This document shows, piece by piece, positions 25,006 to 33,897 of a stretch of 64,000 nucleotides of DNA. Each line of letters starts with the position of its first letter. The first letter of the stretch is position 1. Origin of the DNA: Pedobacter sp. MC2016-24 (GTDB lineage Bacteria; Bacteroidota; Bacteroidia; Sphingobacteriales; Sphingobacteriaceae); assembly GCF_015223055.1 (NCBI RefSeq), contig NZ_JADFBX010000002.1:434001-498000 (forward strand). The letters are read 5' to 3'. Under the pieces are notes generated by a model. It made no database searches, was not told where the DNA came from, and saw nothing but the letters and a program-made list of their open reading frames with translations. The position numbers and the translations under genes are program-made.

Positions 25006-25622
25006 CTGTCGTATTTAAAATGCATAATAGAACCGTAAATGATGTGGAGTACGCCAAAACCGAGCGACCAGAACACGATGCCGTAGCCCGGCATTAAGGT
25101 AGCCAATAGCCCCAGTATAATTTCAAGTAAGCCTAGCCACTTCACATCCTCAAAAGTGTAATGGCTAGCGGCAACCAGCGCAAGGCCGTAAAATAATAAG
25201 CTTGCTGGGGCAATCACTCCATAATAACCCCTTAACAATAAGATCAGAATGAATAATCCACCAGTAAAAAGAGGAATAGACATGTTGATCAATAACTTTT
25301 TACTACTTGGATTCCATACATTTTGCCCTTTTTTATTGGCTTTTTTTAACGTAAGCAGGATTCCTGTAGTCAATGAAAGGAAAAGAACGGCCAGTGCAAT
25401 GAAAAACAATTGCCAGATGATCTCTTTTTCGGTAACATAATAGTTCCGGTATTGTAAACCTCCATAAGGACCATACACAATATAGTAACCCAAACCGGCA
25501 CCAATGAGTGCGTAAACTCCAGCCAATATGCCAGACAATCCGCTTAAGGATATGAATTTGGCAGACCGCTCCATCAGGTTTCTGATAGAATTGAGTTCGG
25601 TATAAATTTCTTTCTCTTCCAT
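25002..25622 (-). CDS. six-helix membrane protein of unknown function
   Basis: A 206-residue protein. The first 18 residues are charged and cytoplasmic (MEEKEIYTELNSIRNLMERS), then about six hydrophobic segments follow, starting with ISLSGLSGILAGVYALIGAG. I recognise no catalytic motif. It is the first gene of the minus-strand cluster and is translationally coupled to the winged-helix regulator (4-nt overlap), so it may sense the envelope state and pass it to the regulator. That is inference from gene order only. The palindrome at 25629-25645 lies 6 nt before its ATG. Confidence 0.75.
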   Translation of the reverse strand: MEEKEIYTELNSIRNLMERSAKFISLSGLSGILAGVYALIGAGLGYYIVYGPYGGLQYRNYYVTEKEIIWQLFFIALAVLFLSLTTGILLTLKKANKKGQNVWNPSSKKLLINMSIPLFTGGLFILILLLRGYYGVIAPASLLFYGLALVAASHYTFEDVKWLGLLEIILGLLATLMPGYGIVFWSLGFGVLHIIYGSIMHFKYDR

Positions 25623-25628
25623 AAAAGT

Positions 25629-25645
25629 ACTTTGTATTTCAAAGT
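25629..25645 (-). promoter_or_regulatory. palindromic operator at the head of the XrtN cluster
   Basis: ACTTTGTATTTCAAAGT, the second copy of the creD-upstream palindrome. On the minus strand a -7-like box TTACTTTG (one mismatch to TAnnTTTG) overlaps it at 25640-25647, so binding here would block transcription. It ends 6 nt from the ATG. Confidence 0.65.
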
Positions 25646-25751
25646 AAGGTAATAAAATTCATTCCTGCAAGGTTTTATGCAATTCATTGAAAAATAAATT
25701 TGACGATTTAAGTGTTTATATTGTCTGTAATAAAGAAAGACAGCTTAAATC

Positions 25752-27362
25752 ATGGTTTTTAATCGGGATGCGTTTGTAGAACAGTTGGCAACACAGCAAG
25801 GCTGGGATGTTGTTATTATTGGAGGTGGGGCCACCGGGTTGGGTACTGCAGTTGATGCAGCCAGCAGAGGCTATAAAACCTTATTACTGGAGCAAAGCGA
25901 TTTTGCCAAAGGAACATCCAGCAGAAGTACCAAATTGGTTCATGGCGGTGTCCGTTATCTTGCTCAGGGTGATATAGGCCTCGTCTATGAGGCTTTACAC
26001 GAGCGTGGCCTGTTGCTTAAAAATGCAGCTCATTTGGTCAAGGATCAGGAGTTTATCATTCCTGTGTATTCGTGGTTTTCTAAATATAAATATTTGATTG
26101 GATTGAAGTTTTACGATTTGCTGGCAGGTAAAAGTGGCTTTACCAAATCCTCACTTTTGTCTGCAAATGAAGTCATGCGTGCTATCCCTGGTCTAAAACC
26201 ACATGGTTTAATGGGAGGAATTAGCTATAGCGATGGGCAATTTGACGATGCAAGGTTGGCTTTAAACCTGGCGCAGACTGCCGTGGCATATGGCGCTGTG
26301 GTATTGAACTACACTCAGGTTACAGGTTTAACGAAAATAGGTAAAGACATTAGCGGTGTTTCCTGCATTGATCTGGAGAGCGGCCAATCTTATCATGTGA
26401 ATGCTAAAGTAGTGATCAATGCGACCGGTGTGTTTGTAGATGAAATTTTAAAAATGGATGTACCGGACGGCCGGGAAATTGTAAGGCCTAGTCAGGGTAC
26501 CCATGTGGTATTAGATGCGGTTTTTTTAAATGGCAACAGTGCGCTGATGATTCCTAAGACTTCGGACGGACGCGTGCTATTTGCGGTCCCATGGCATGGC
26601 CGGGTATTGGTTGGGACAACCGACACACCTTTACACGAGCATCGTATGGAACCAAAACCTCTGGATCAGGAAATAGATTTTATCCTGAACACAGCAAGTC
26701 ATTACTTGACTAAAAAACCTGGGCGCGCGGATGTTTTAGCTGTTTTTGCTGGTTTACGTCCTTTGGCGGCTCCAACAAAAGATACCAGCAGCACTAAAGA
26801 AATTTCGCGTAGCCATAAATTGATGGTTAGTAATTCTGGATTGATTACCATTACCGGGGGCAAGTGGACAACTTACCGACGGATGGCTATGGATGTAGTG
26901 GATAAAGCGATTGAACTTGGGAAGCTCGTCAAGAAAGCATGCATTACCCAGGATATCCGAATTCATGGGTATACAGCCGTGATGCAGACCGGTAATTTAG
27001 CTTTGTATGGGGCTGATGCTGCAGGGATTCTGCTTTTAATCGAAAAGCGACCAGAATTGAATAAATTGTTGCACCCCGATTATGAATATGTGCAGGCAGA
27101 AGTCATTTGGATGGTCCAACAGGAAATGGCCAGGACAATAGAAGATGTATTGTCCCGCAGAATGCGATTGTTATTCTTAGATGCGAAGGCTGCTTTGATG
27201 CTTGCTCCGGCAGTAGCCAGGCTGATGGCTACTGCGTTGGGTAAAGATGAAGCCTGGATAAATGACCAAATAAATGGATTTATCACCCTGGCCAGGCAGT
27301 ATCTGTTATACAGCCCTGAGGCCTGGGCGAGGCTCATCAAACAGGTAAAAGAAATAGGCTAA
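25752..27362 (+). CDS. glpD: glycerol-3-phosphate dehydrogenase/oxidase
   Basis: A 536-residue FAD enzyme that oxidises glycerol-3-phosphate to dihydroxyacetone phosphate and feeds electrons to the quinone pool or oxygen. The FAD-binding motif VVIIGGGATGLGTAVDAASR lies at about 20-39, followed by SSRSTKLVHGGVRYL near 57. GLRPLAAPTKDTSSTKEISR near 335 and ITGGKWTTYRRMA near 370 are substrate- and flavin-site segments. The DAO C-terminal domain makes up the last 130 residues. It is read towards a SusC/SusD operon with a phosphoesterase, 67 nt away, which may supply glycerol phosphate; that link is inference. Confidence 0.95.
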   Translation: MVFNRDAFVEQLATQQGWDVVIIGGGATGLGTAVDAASRGYKTLLLEQSDFAKGTSSRSTKLVHGGVRYLAQGDIGLVYEALHERGLLLKNAAHLVKDQEFIIPVYSWFSKYKYLIGLKFYDLLAGKSGFTKSSLLSANEVMRAIPGLKPHGLMGGISYSDGQFDDARLALNLAQTAVAYGAVVLNYTQVTGLTKIGKDISGVSCIDLESGQSYHVNAKVVINATGVFVDEILKMDVPDGREIVRPSQGTHVVLDAVFLNGNSALMIPKTSDGRVLFAVPWHGRVLVGTTDTPLHEHRMEPKPLDQEIDFILNTASHYLTKKPGRADVLAVFAGLRPLAAPTKDTSSTKEISRSHKLMVSNSGLITITGGKWTTYRRMAMDVVDKAIELGKLVKKACITQDIRIHGYTAVMQTGNLALYGADAAGILLLIEKRPELNKLLHPDYEYVQAEVIWMVQQEMARTIEDVLSRRMRLLFLDAKAALMLAPAVARLMATALGKDEAWINDQINGFITLARQYLLYSPEAWARLIKQVKEIG

Positions 27363-27429
27363 CTTAATAAGCACTTAATATAGCCTTAACGGGCTAAGCC
27401 GATCTTTGCAGTAAATTCAAATAAACGAA

Positions 27430-30400
27430 ATGATACGAAATGCTGCAAGAGCAAAGGATCAGTCTGATCCTTCGAATGGCGCTGTTATGAGAAATTTAAC
27501 AAAAAGCATGCAATTAATGAGGCCTTTTAAATATCTGGCTTTTGCTTGGATATTGGTTTTTATGCAATTGCCACAACTACTTAGGGCTAGTGTAGTACCT
27601 GTTTCAGGGAACCTGTTTTTTCAGGAAACAATTAATTTAAAGGGTACAGTTAAAGACGCCGGGGATGGGCAGCCATTACCAGGAGTTACCATATCAGACA
27701 GTCAAAGAAAAGTTCTTGGCGTAACGGATGTGAATGGTAATTTTAATTTGAAAGTTGTTAAAGGAACTGAAATTTCATTTAATATGCTTGGTTATACTGT
27801 TACCAAACGTACGGTGACTTCTGCAGCTAATGGAATGATTGTTAGTATGAGCAGTTCGAGTTCTGATCTTAATGAAGTAGTGGTTACGGCCCTTGGTATT
27901 AAACGTGAAGAACGCTCGCTGGGTTATTCAGTTACTAAAATCGATAGCAATCAATTAACTGATGCTGTCTCCAGTAACTGGACAGATGCTTTATCTGGAA
28001 AAGTTGCAGGATTAAATCTGGTTCGTAATGGTGGACCTGCAGGATCAAATAAAATTATCTTGCGTGGTGAAAATAACCTAACGGGTGATAACGAAGCCTT
28101 AATTGTGATTGATGGGGTAGTAGCCAGTAGCAGTGCCAAGCGTACGTCGGCACCTTCGGGAGGTGTTTACGGGACGTCAGGAGATAATTTACCTGCCGAT
28201 TTTGGTAGTGCGATCAGCGACCTAAACCCTGAAGATATTGAAAGTGTTACTGTGTTAAAGGGCCCCGGTGCTGCGGCCCTTTACGGGCAGCGCGGTGCTA
28301 ATGGTGCCATTATCATTACAACGAAGTCTGGGAATGCAAAAAAGAAGATTCTTGGGGTAACCTTTACCTCAAATACTTCATGGGAACAAGTTAACCGCCA
28401 AACAGATAGTCAATACGAATATGGACAAGGTTTAGCTGGTGTAAATTACTTCTCTTATGGAGGTACAGTAGATGGTGCAAGTACAAATGGTACTAGTTCT
28501 GCCTGGGGAGCCAAGTTTGACGGGCAATCTTACTTTCAGTACGATCCCGCCAGGAAAGGAGTAGGTTTAGAACGTACACCTTGGGTGCCTTATGAAAACC
28601 CGATTTCTGCCTTTTTTAGAACCGGATATGAAACCACCAATTCCGTGAGTTTAGATGGTACATATAAAAAAACAGCATTACGCTTTTCTGCAAGTCATGG
28701 CAACAATGATTGGATTGTTCCTAATACAGGCTTGGAAAGAACTTCTGTTTCATTAACTGCAAATACCAAGGTAAATAATAAGCTCGATATCAATATCAAA
28801 GCGATGTACAACAATAGGCATAGTGATAACCTTCCAGCTACGGGTTATGGCAACCAATCTTTAATGTATTGGTTTATGTTTGCCCAGCCCAATGTAAATG
28901 TAGATTGGTACAGAGACTACTGGGCTCCAGGTAAAGAGCTGCAACAGTTTGTAAACATTACAACTAGTAATCCTGAAAGTCCATATGCTATTTCAGAACA
29001 ATACCTGAATACCCAGCGCCGTAACGGAATTACAGGAAACGTACAGGCCAATTACAAATTTAATAAGGAATGGAGTTTAATGGTAAGGGCTACACTAGAC
29101 CAAAATGTTGATAACCGCGAGCAAAAACGTCCATGGGATGCGGCCGGAAGTAAATTTGCACAAGGGTCTTATCGTGTTCAGCACATCAATTCGCATGAAG
29201 TTAACGCAGATTTTATGCTAAAATACAACAAAAAAATTGGTCGTGATTTGAACGTGAATGCATCTGTCGGCGGTAGTATGTTGAGTAACGTTTACAATAA
29301 AGGAGAACAACGTGCAGACGGCCTTGTTATGCCTGGATACTATAGACTTGATAATGCAGCGAATGCGATCATATCTGTGCCAGATACAGCAAGGTATAAG
29401 ATCAATAGCGTTTACGCACTTGTATCTTTTTCTTATAAAAACTATTTATACCTGGATTTAACTGGCAGAACAGACTGGAGTAGCGTGCTTGCCACGCCTA
29501 CACGTACAGATAATGTAGGTTTTTCTTACCCATCTGCAAGTGTGAGTTTTATTGCCTCAGATTATTTTAAACTACCAAGAGCAATTAGTTTGGCAAAATT
29601 CAGATTTTCCGCATCACAAGTAGGGAGTGGTAGTACTACACCATACCGTACTTCTTATAATTACACCTTAGCCTCTAATGGAATTTACCCAGGTAATGCA
29701 ATGCAGAATCCTTCAGTTTTGCCGAATCCAGATTTAAAACCACTGAAAACAACTACTTATGAGGTGGGTGCTGACATTAGGCTTTTTAACAGTAGGTTGG
29801 GTTTTGATATTGCTGCATATTCTGGAAGTACTAAAAACCAGATTTTGAACCGCCAGATTGATCGTGCAACAGGATACAGTACCCAAATTGTTAATGTTGG
29901 ACGTGTGGATAATCAAGGGGTTGAGATTGCGGTGAATGGAAAGCCTATCGCATCTAATAAAGGATTCAACTGGAGTGTAAATCTGACCTTCTCGGCCAAT
30001 CGAAATAAAATTAAAGAGTTGGCAGACAGCTCTGTTGTGTTACGGACCGGTGCTTTAGGTGGCGGGCAAGTTGTGGCCAATATAGGGGGCAGTATGGGTG
30101 ATCTTTATGGATTAGGGATTTTACGTGCTCCTGATGGACAGATCATTTTTGATGCCACTACTGGAAATGCGAAATTTACGCCTGGTGTAGTTTACCTTGG
30201 AAATACCATTCCTAAATATAAGTTTAGTGTGAGCAATACATTTGCTTATAGAGGATTTAGTCTGAGCACGCTTTTTGACGCGCAGGTTGGAGCCGTAGCC
30301 CATTCTCTTACTTTCTCCAGAATGGCATCTGGAGGTAAATTAAAAGTCACTCTTCCAGGGCGTTATAGTGGAATAATAGGGAATGGTGTTGTTCAAAATG

Positions 30401-30747
30401 CAGATGGAAGTTACCGTACTAATGATGTAATTGCAACTGATGTGCCAGCTTATTATGACTCGATCTATGGTTCGTCTCAAGCAGAGGGAAGTGTTTTTAG
30501 CACTGATTTTATCAAATTCAGAGAAGCGAACTTTACATATTCTTTTAAAACGGCGTTCCTGAGAAAGATAAGTTTGAATAAATTAACGATAGGAGTATAT
30601 GGCCGTAACCTGTTTATCTGGTCGCCATGGCCTGCATTTGATCCTGAATTTGGAACGTTGTCCGGGACTGACATTGTTACAGGTTTTGAAACCGGCCAGC
30701 TTCCATCTACCCGGACCTATGGTGTACGTTTAGTTGTTGGCCTTTAA
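27430..30747 (+). CDS. SusC/RagA-type TonB-dependent outer-membrane transporter
   Basis: A 1105-residue transporter. After the signal region comes a carboxypeptidase-regulatory-like domain (about 70-150: LKGTVKDAGDGQPLPGVTI), the SusC motif LNEVVVTALGIKREER, the plug (about 160-290 with VLKGPGAAALYGQRGANGA), and a 22-strand barrel ending RTYGVRLVVGL. The start is uncertain: ATG codons at 27430 and 27487 are both possible, and the second gives a more ordinary signal peptide (MRNLTKSMQLM then a hydrophobic core). It forms the pore of a SusCD pair with the next gene, 11 nt downstream. The substrate is unknown; the phosphoesterase further down the operon points to a phosphorylated compound. Confidence 0.95.
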   Translation: MIRNAARAKDQSDPSNGAVMRNLTKSMQLMRPFKYLAFAWILVFMQLPQLLRASVVPVSGNLFFQETINLKGTVKDAGDGQPLPGVTISDSQRKVLGVTDVNGNFNLKVVKGTEISFNMLGYTVTKRTVTSAANGMIVSMSSSSSDLNEVVVTALGIKREERSLGYSVTKIDSNQLTDAVSSNWTDALSGKVAGLNLVRNGGPAGSNKIILRGENNLTGDNEALIVIDGVVASSSAKRTSAPSGGVYGTSGDNLPADFGSAISDLNPEDIESVTVLKGPGAAALYGQRGANGAIIITTKSGNAKKKILGVTFTSNTSWEQVNRQTDSQYEYGQGLAGVNYFSYGGTVDGASTNGTSSAWGAKFDGQSYFQYDPARKGVGLERTPWVPYENPISAFFRTGYETTNSVSLDGTYKKTALRFSASHGNNDWIVPNTGLERTSVSLTANTKVNNKLDINIKAMYNNRHSDNLPATGYGNQSLMYWFMFAQPNVNVDWYRDYWAPGKELQQFVNITTSNPESPYAISEQYLNTQRRNGITGNVQANYKFNKEWSLMVRATLDQNVDNREQKRPWDAAGSKFAQGSYRVQHINSHEVNADFMLKYNKKIGRDLNVNASVGGSMLSNVYNKGEQRADGLVMPGYYRLDNAANAIISVPDTARYKINSVYALVSFSYKNYLYLDLTGRTDWSSVLATPTRTDNVGFSYPSASVSFIASDYFKLPRAISLAKFRFSASQVGSGSTTPYRTSYNYTLASNGIYPGNAMQNPSVLPNPDLKPLKTTTYEVGADIRLFNSRLGFDIAAYSGSTKNQILNRQIDRATGYSTQIVNVGRVDNQGVEIAVNGKPIASNKGFNWSVNLTFSANRNKIKELADSSVVLRTGALGGGQVVANIGGSMGDLYGLGILRAPDGQIIFDATTGNAKFTPGVVYLGNTIPKYKFSVSNTFAYRGFSLSTLFDAQVGAVAHSLTFSRMASGGKLKVTLPGRYSGIIGNGVVQNADGSYRTNDVIATDVPAYYDSIYGSSQAEGSVFSTDFIKFREANFTYSFKTAFLRKISLNKLTIGVYGRNLFIWSPWPAFDPEFGTLSGTDIVTGFETGQLPSTRTYGVRLVVGL

Positions 30748-30758
30748 TTCTCCATGAT

Positions 30759-32324
30759 ATGAAAAAATTAATTATAAAAATAAGTTGTTTATCAATTCTT
30801 ATTGTAAGCACGTTATCTTCCTGCAAAAAAGGTTTTGACAAAGTGAATACTGATCCTATTGGGGTTGCGAATGTTAGTGCCAATCAACTGCTGGCACCTG
30901 CGCTTGTAAATGTGTTGAGTGCCAATATGGTTCGTAACCGTAATTTTAACAATGAGCTGATGCAGGTTACCGTTGATATTAGTGATGCAGATGGTAAAGT
31001 ATTCAGGTATGATTATAGGCGTACTTTTTCTGATTATTTATGGAACAACTGGTATCCTCAAATTACCAATTTTAAGGATATGTATAAGATAGCCAGTAGT
31101 CCTGAAAGTTTGAACAAATCTTATCAGGGTATTGCACTAATTTCACAAGTATGGACTTATTCGCTGCTTACTGACACCTATGGCGACATACCATATTTTG
31201 AAGCTAATCTTGGTAAGGATGGCATAATTGAGCCGGCTTACGACAGGCAAAAGGACATTTACCTGGATATGTTTGCAAAACTAGAGGAAGCAAATACTTC
31301 TTTAAGTATAGGTACGACGATTACCGCAACCGGCGACCCTATATTTAAAGGAGATATAGCCAAATGGAGAAAGTTTGGAAACTCGCTTTATCTAAGGTTG
31401 TTACTTCGTGTTTCCGGTAAATCTGAAACGGCTGCACAGGTAACATCAAAGATCAGGGAAATGATAGATACTAACCCTGGTCAGTATCCAATTATGGCGA
31501 CTAATGATGATACCGCTAAAATATTGTGGAACGGCACAAATAGTAGCACTTCAGTATATTCTTCGCCCTTTATGGTAAACGTAAGACCAGTTGATTTCAG
31601 AACACCTTCAATTACCAGTTTCTTTATTGACAATATAGTGGGCTGGAATTACCCGTTAATTAATCCTGTACTTGGAAAGGGCAATGTGCCAAGGTGGGGA
31701 ATAGCAAGAGGAACAATCGGTGACTATGAAGGCGTTCCAAGCGGATATCCGCAAGATCAATCCTTTGTCCGTCAATCGTATTTTTATTCTGATCCTGCAG
31801 GTACAGGGTATAGCTTACAAACTGATCCTTATACTGGCATCATCATGAATTGCGCAGAAGTGAATTTTATACTGGCAGAAGCAGCAGCCAAAGGATGGAT
31901 CAGCGGTTCGGCAGAGACCTATTATAATAAAGGTATATATTATGGCATTAATTACTGGCTTCCAAGCTGGGCTCCGGCAGGCATAAGCGACAATACATTT
32001 TTAACTTATGTTACTAATCCCAATGTAAGATGGAATGCAAGTTTGGCGCTAGATGCTGCAACAGGGGACAGCAAGATGGAAAGAATACATTTACAGAAAT
32101 ATTATGGATTGTTTCTGGTAGACATGCAACAATGGTTTGAGAATCGTAGAACCGGCCATCCAATTCTCCCAAAAGGGGCTGGCCTGTTAAATAATAAGGT
32201 GATGCCTGCAAGAATGGCTTATCCTGTTATCAGCCAGTCTACTAATCCAACCAATTATAAAAATGTAATAGCTATTCAGGGTGCTGATGAAATTTATACA
32301 CAAGTTTGGTGGCAGAAACCGTAA
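30759..32324 (+). CDS. SusD/RagB-type substrate-binding outer-membrane lipoprotein
   Basis: A 521-residue lipoprotein with the lipobox LSSC (cysteine 22) followed by KKGFDKVNTDP, the typical start of the SusD-like_2 group. Helical TPR-like parts cover the middle (WTYSLLTDTYGDIPYFEA near 135, ILAEAAAKGW near 370). The C-terminal segment RRTGHPILP is common in this family. It caps the SusC transporter encoded just upstream and delivers substrate to it. This subgroup is often paired with transporters for ligands other than large glycans. Confidence 0.93.
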   Translation: MKKLIIKISCLSILIVSTLSSCKKGFDKVNTDPIGVANVSANQLLAPALVNVLSANMVRNRNFNNELMQVTVDISDADGKVFRYDYRRTFSDYLWNNWYPQITNFKDMYKIASSPESLNKSYQGIALISQVWTYSLLTDTYGDIPYFEANLGKDGIIEPAYDRQKDIYLDMFAKLEEANTSLSIGTTITATGDPIFKGDIAKWRKFGNSLYLRLLLRVSGKSETAAQVTSKIREMIDTNPGQYPIMATNDDTAKILWNGTNSSTSVYSSPFMVNVRPVDFRTPSITSFFIDNIVGWNYPLINPVLGKGNVPRWGIARGTIGDYEGVPSGYPQDQSFVRQSYFYSDPAGTGYSLQTDPYTGIIMNCAEVNFILAEAAAKGWISGSAETYYNKGIYYGINYWLPSWAPAGISDNTFLTYVTNPNVRWNASLALDAATGDSKMERIHLQKYYGLFLVDMQQWFENRRTGHPILPKGAGLLNNKVMPARMAYPVISQSTNPTNYKNVIAIQGADEIYTQVWWQKP

Positions 32325-32345
32325 TTAAAAAATAAATCCAAAAAG

Positions 32346-33896
32346 ATGAAAAATATATATTTATACCTTTTGATTGTTATAGTCGCCTGCTTATCAGCTT
32401 GTAAAAAGCCAGACTATATTAATGGAACATTAAGTCCCATTATTGCAGTATCTGATTTGAGGGCCCTATATAAGGGGTCTGATATACCTCTAACTACTGA
32501 GAATTTATCCGGTGCCGATCAAATCGTAGGTATCGTTATTTCGGATGCATCATCAGGGAATGCACCGGCAGGAGTTGTTGTGCTGCAAAATTTTAGAAGA
32601 AATTTTTTAAGAGGTATTAACCTTGTGGTTGGAGCAGATGCATCTAATTATCTGCCTGGAGATTCATTAGTTGTTGATGTTACCGGAGGTACCTTGACAA
32701 AAGTAAATGGTTCTCTGCAAATTGTTGGTTTATCTGCTCAATCCATCAGTAAGGTAGCGTCAAACAAACCCCAACAGGTGCAATCTGTGTCTTCAACGGC
32801 ATTGCTGGCATCACCAGATGCGTATGAAAGTACACTGATTATCGTTGGTGGAGGCTCCTTTTCTCCTAAACCTGCTGTTGGAGAAACCTATCAGGGTGAT
32901 AAGATTCTTGTAAATGGAACAAATAGATTCACGTTGCATACAGAAGCTAAAGCAAATTATGCAGCGGAGTTATTGCCCTTAAGTGCAGATGTAACCGGAA
33001 TTCCATTTCGCGTTGGTGCAGTAGGTGCAGAGGTGATTCAGCTTTGGCCAAGAACCTTCGCCGATATCAAGGATGTAAGTGATCCGGGAGAACAAGATCC
33101 GGAAACAGCAAGAGGAAGGGTGATCATTACCGGTTTTGCGAACGATGTGAAAGGCAGTGATGCTAATGCTGAATATGTTCAGCTTATGGCAACTACAGAT
33201 GTTGATTTTTCTAAAACACCTTTTTCTGTTGTCGTGTGTACCAATGCCGGGACTAACGCTCCTAATGCTGGCGCTGCACCAGGTGCAGGATGGGCAACCG
33301 GAGGTGGAAGAACCTATAAGTTTAACCTGAGAACTGGTATTGTAAGAAAAGGAGAGTTTTTCTACGTTGGAGGAAGCAATAGAAGAATCAACGGACCTGG
33401 TTCTACAGACATCAGCTCGGCAAAATGGATTAGGTTCATTACTTATGGGAACGATCCTGGGGACGGAATTGGTGATAAAAGCGGAGGTCTATTGCCAAAC
33501 AGTGGTAATGCTGGTGGAATCGCTTTATTTGCTGGTACTACAGTTATGGAAGCAACTACTCCGATTGATGTGGTTTTTTACGGAGGTACCGGAAAAACAA
33601 CTATAGTAAATGAAAATGCGAAACTTGGATACAGGGTTGCAGATAATGATCGTTATAAAACGGTAGATCCAACTACCTCAATTCCTCAACCTTTCTTTTA
33701 TCAGGGAACAAATAATTATGTAATTAAACATGTAGACCCGGCAGATCAGGGGGTTTTTATGAAACTTGGAGGTGTGTTTAATGCGGCTGAAAGGAAATGG
33801 GAGACAAATAGAGGGATTTCGGTGTATTTGATGACTGCTACGACAGCAATTTCTGAGATACAAAACGGTAGTGACGTTACTAAATTGACCAATTAA
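32346..33896 (+). CDS. DUF5689-type surface lipoprotein
   Basis: A 516-residue lipoprotein (lipobox LSAC, cysteine 19). The N-terminal half (about 30-235) has the features of DUF5689, including ISDASSGNAPAGVVVLQNF and PGDSLVVDVTGGTL, an OB-like beta fold. The C-terminal half (about 250-460) contains GRVIITGFANDVKGSDANAE and YVQLMATTDVDF, resembling a lamin-tail-like domain. Families of this kind accompany SusCD pairs together with nucleases or phosphatases. It lies 21 nt after the SusD-like gene and 1 nt before the phosphoesterase gene. I infer an accessory binding role at the cell surface. Confidence 0.75.
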   Translation: MKNIYLYLLIVIVACLSACKKPDYINGTLSPIIAVSDLRALYKGSDIPLTTENLSGADQIVGIVISDASSGNAPAGVVVLQNFRRNFLRGINLVVGADASNYLPGDSLVVDVTGGTLTKVNGSLQIVGLSAQSISKVASNKPQQVQSVSSTALLASPDAYESTLIIVGGGSFSPKPAVGETYQGDKILVNGTNRFTLHTEAKANYAAELLPLSADVTGIPFRVGAVGAEVIQLWPRTFADIKDVSDPGEQDPETARGRVIITGFANDVKGSDANAEYVQLMATTDVDFSKTPFSVVVCTNAGTNAPNAGAAPGAGWATGGGRTYKFNLRTGIVRKGEFFYVGGSNRRINGPGSTDISSAKWIRFITYGNDPGDGIGDKSGGLLPNSGNAGGIALFAGTTVMEATTPIDVVFYGGTGKTTIVNENAKLGYRVADNDRYKTVDPTTSIPQPFFYQGTNNYVIKHVDPADQGVFMKLGGVFNAAERKWETNRGISVYLMTATTAISEIQNGSDVTKLTN

Positions 33897-33897
33897 C

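Noticed and set aside
27401..27408. GATCTTTG as the promoter of the first susC operon
   Set aside because: One mismatch at the first position and no TTG at the right distance; too weak to list as a feature.
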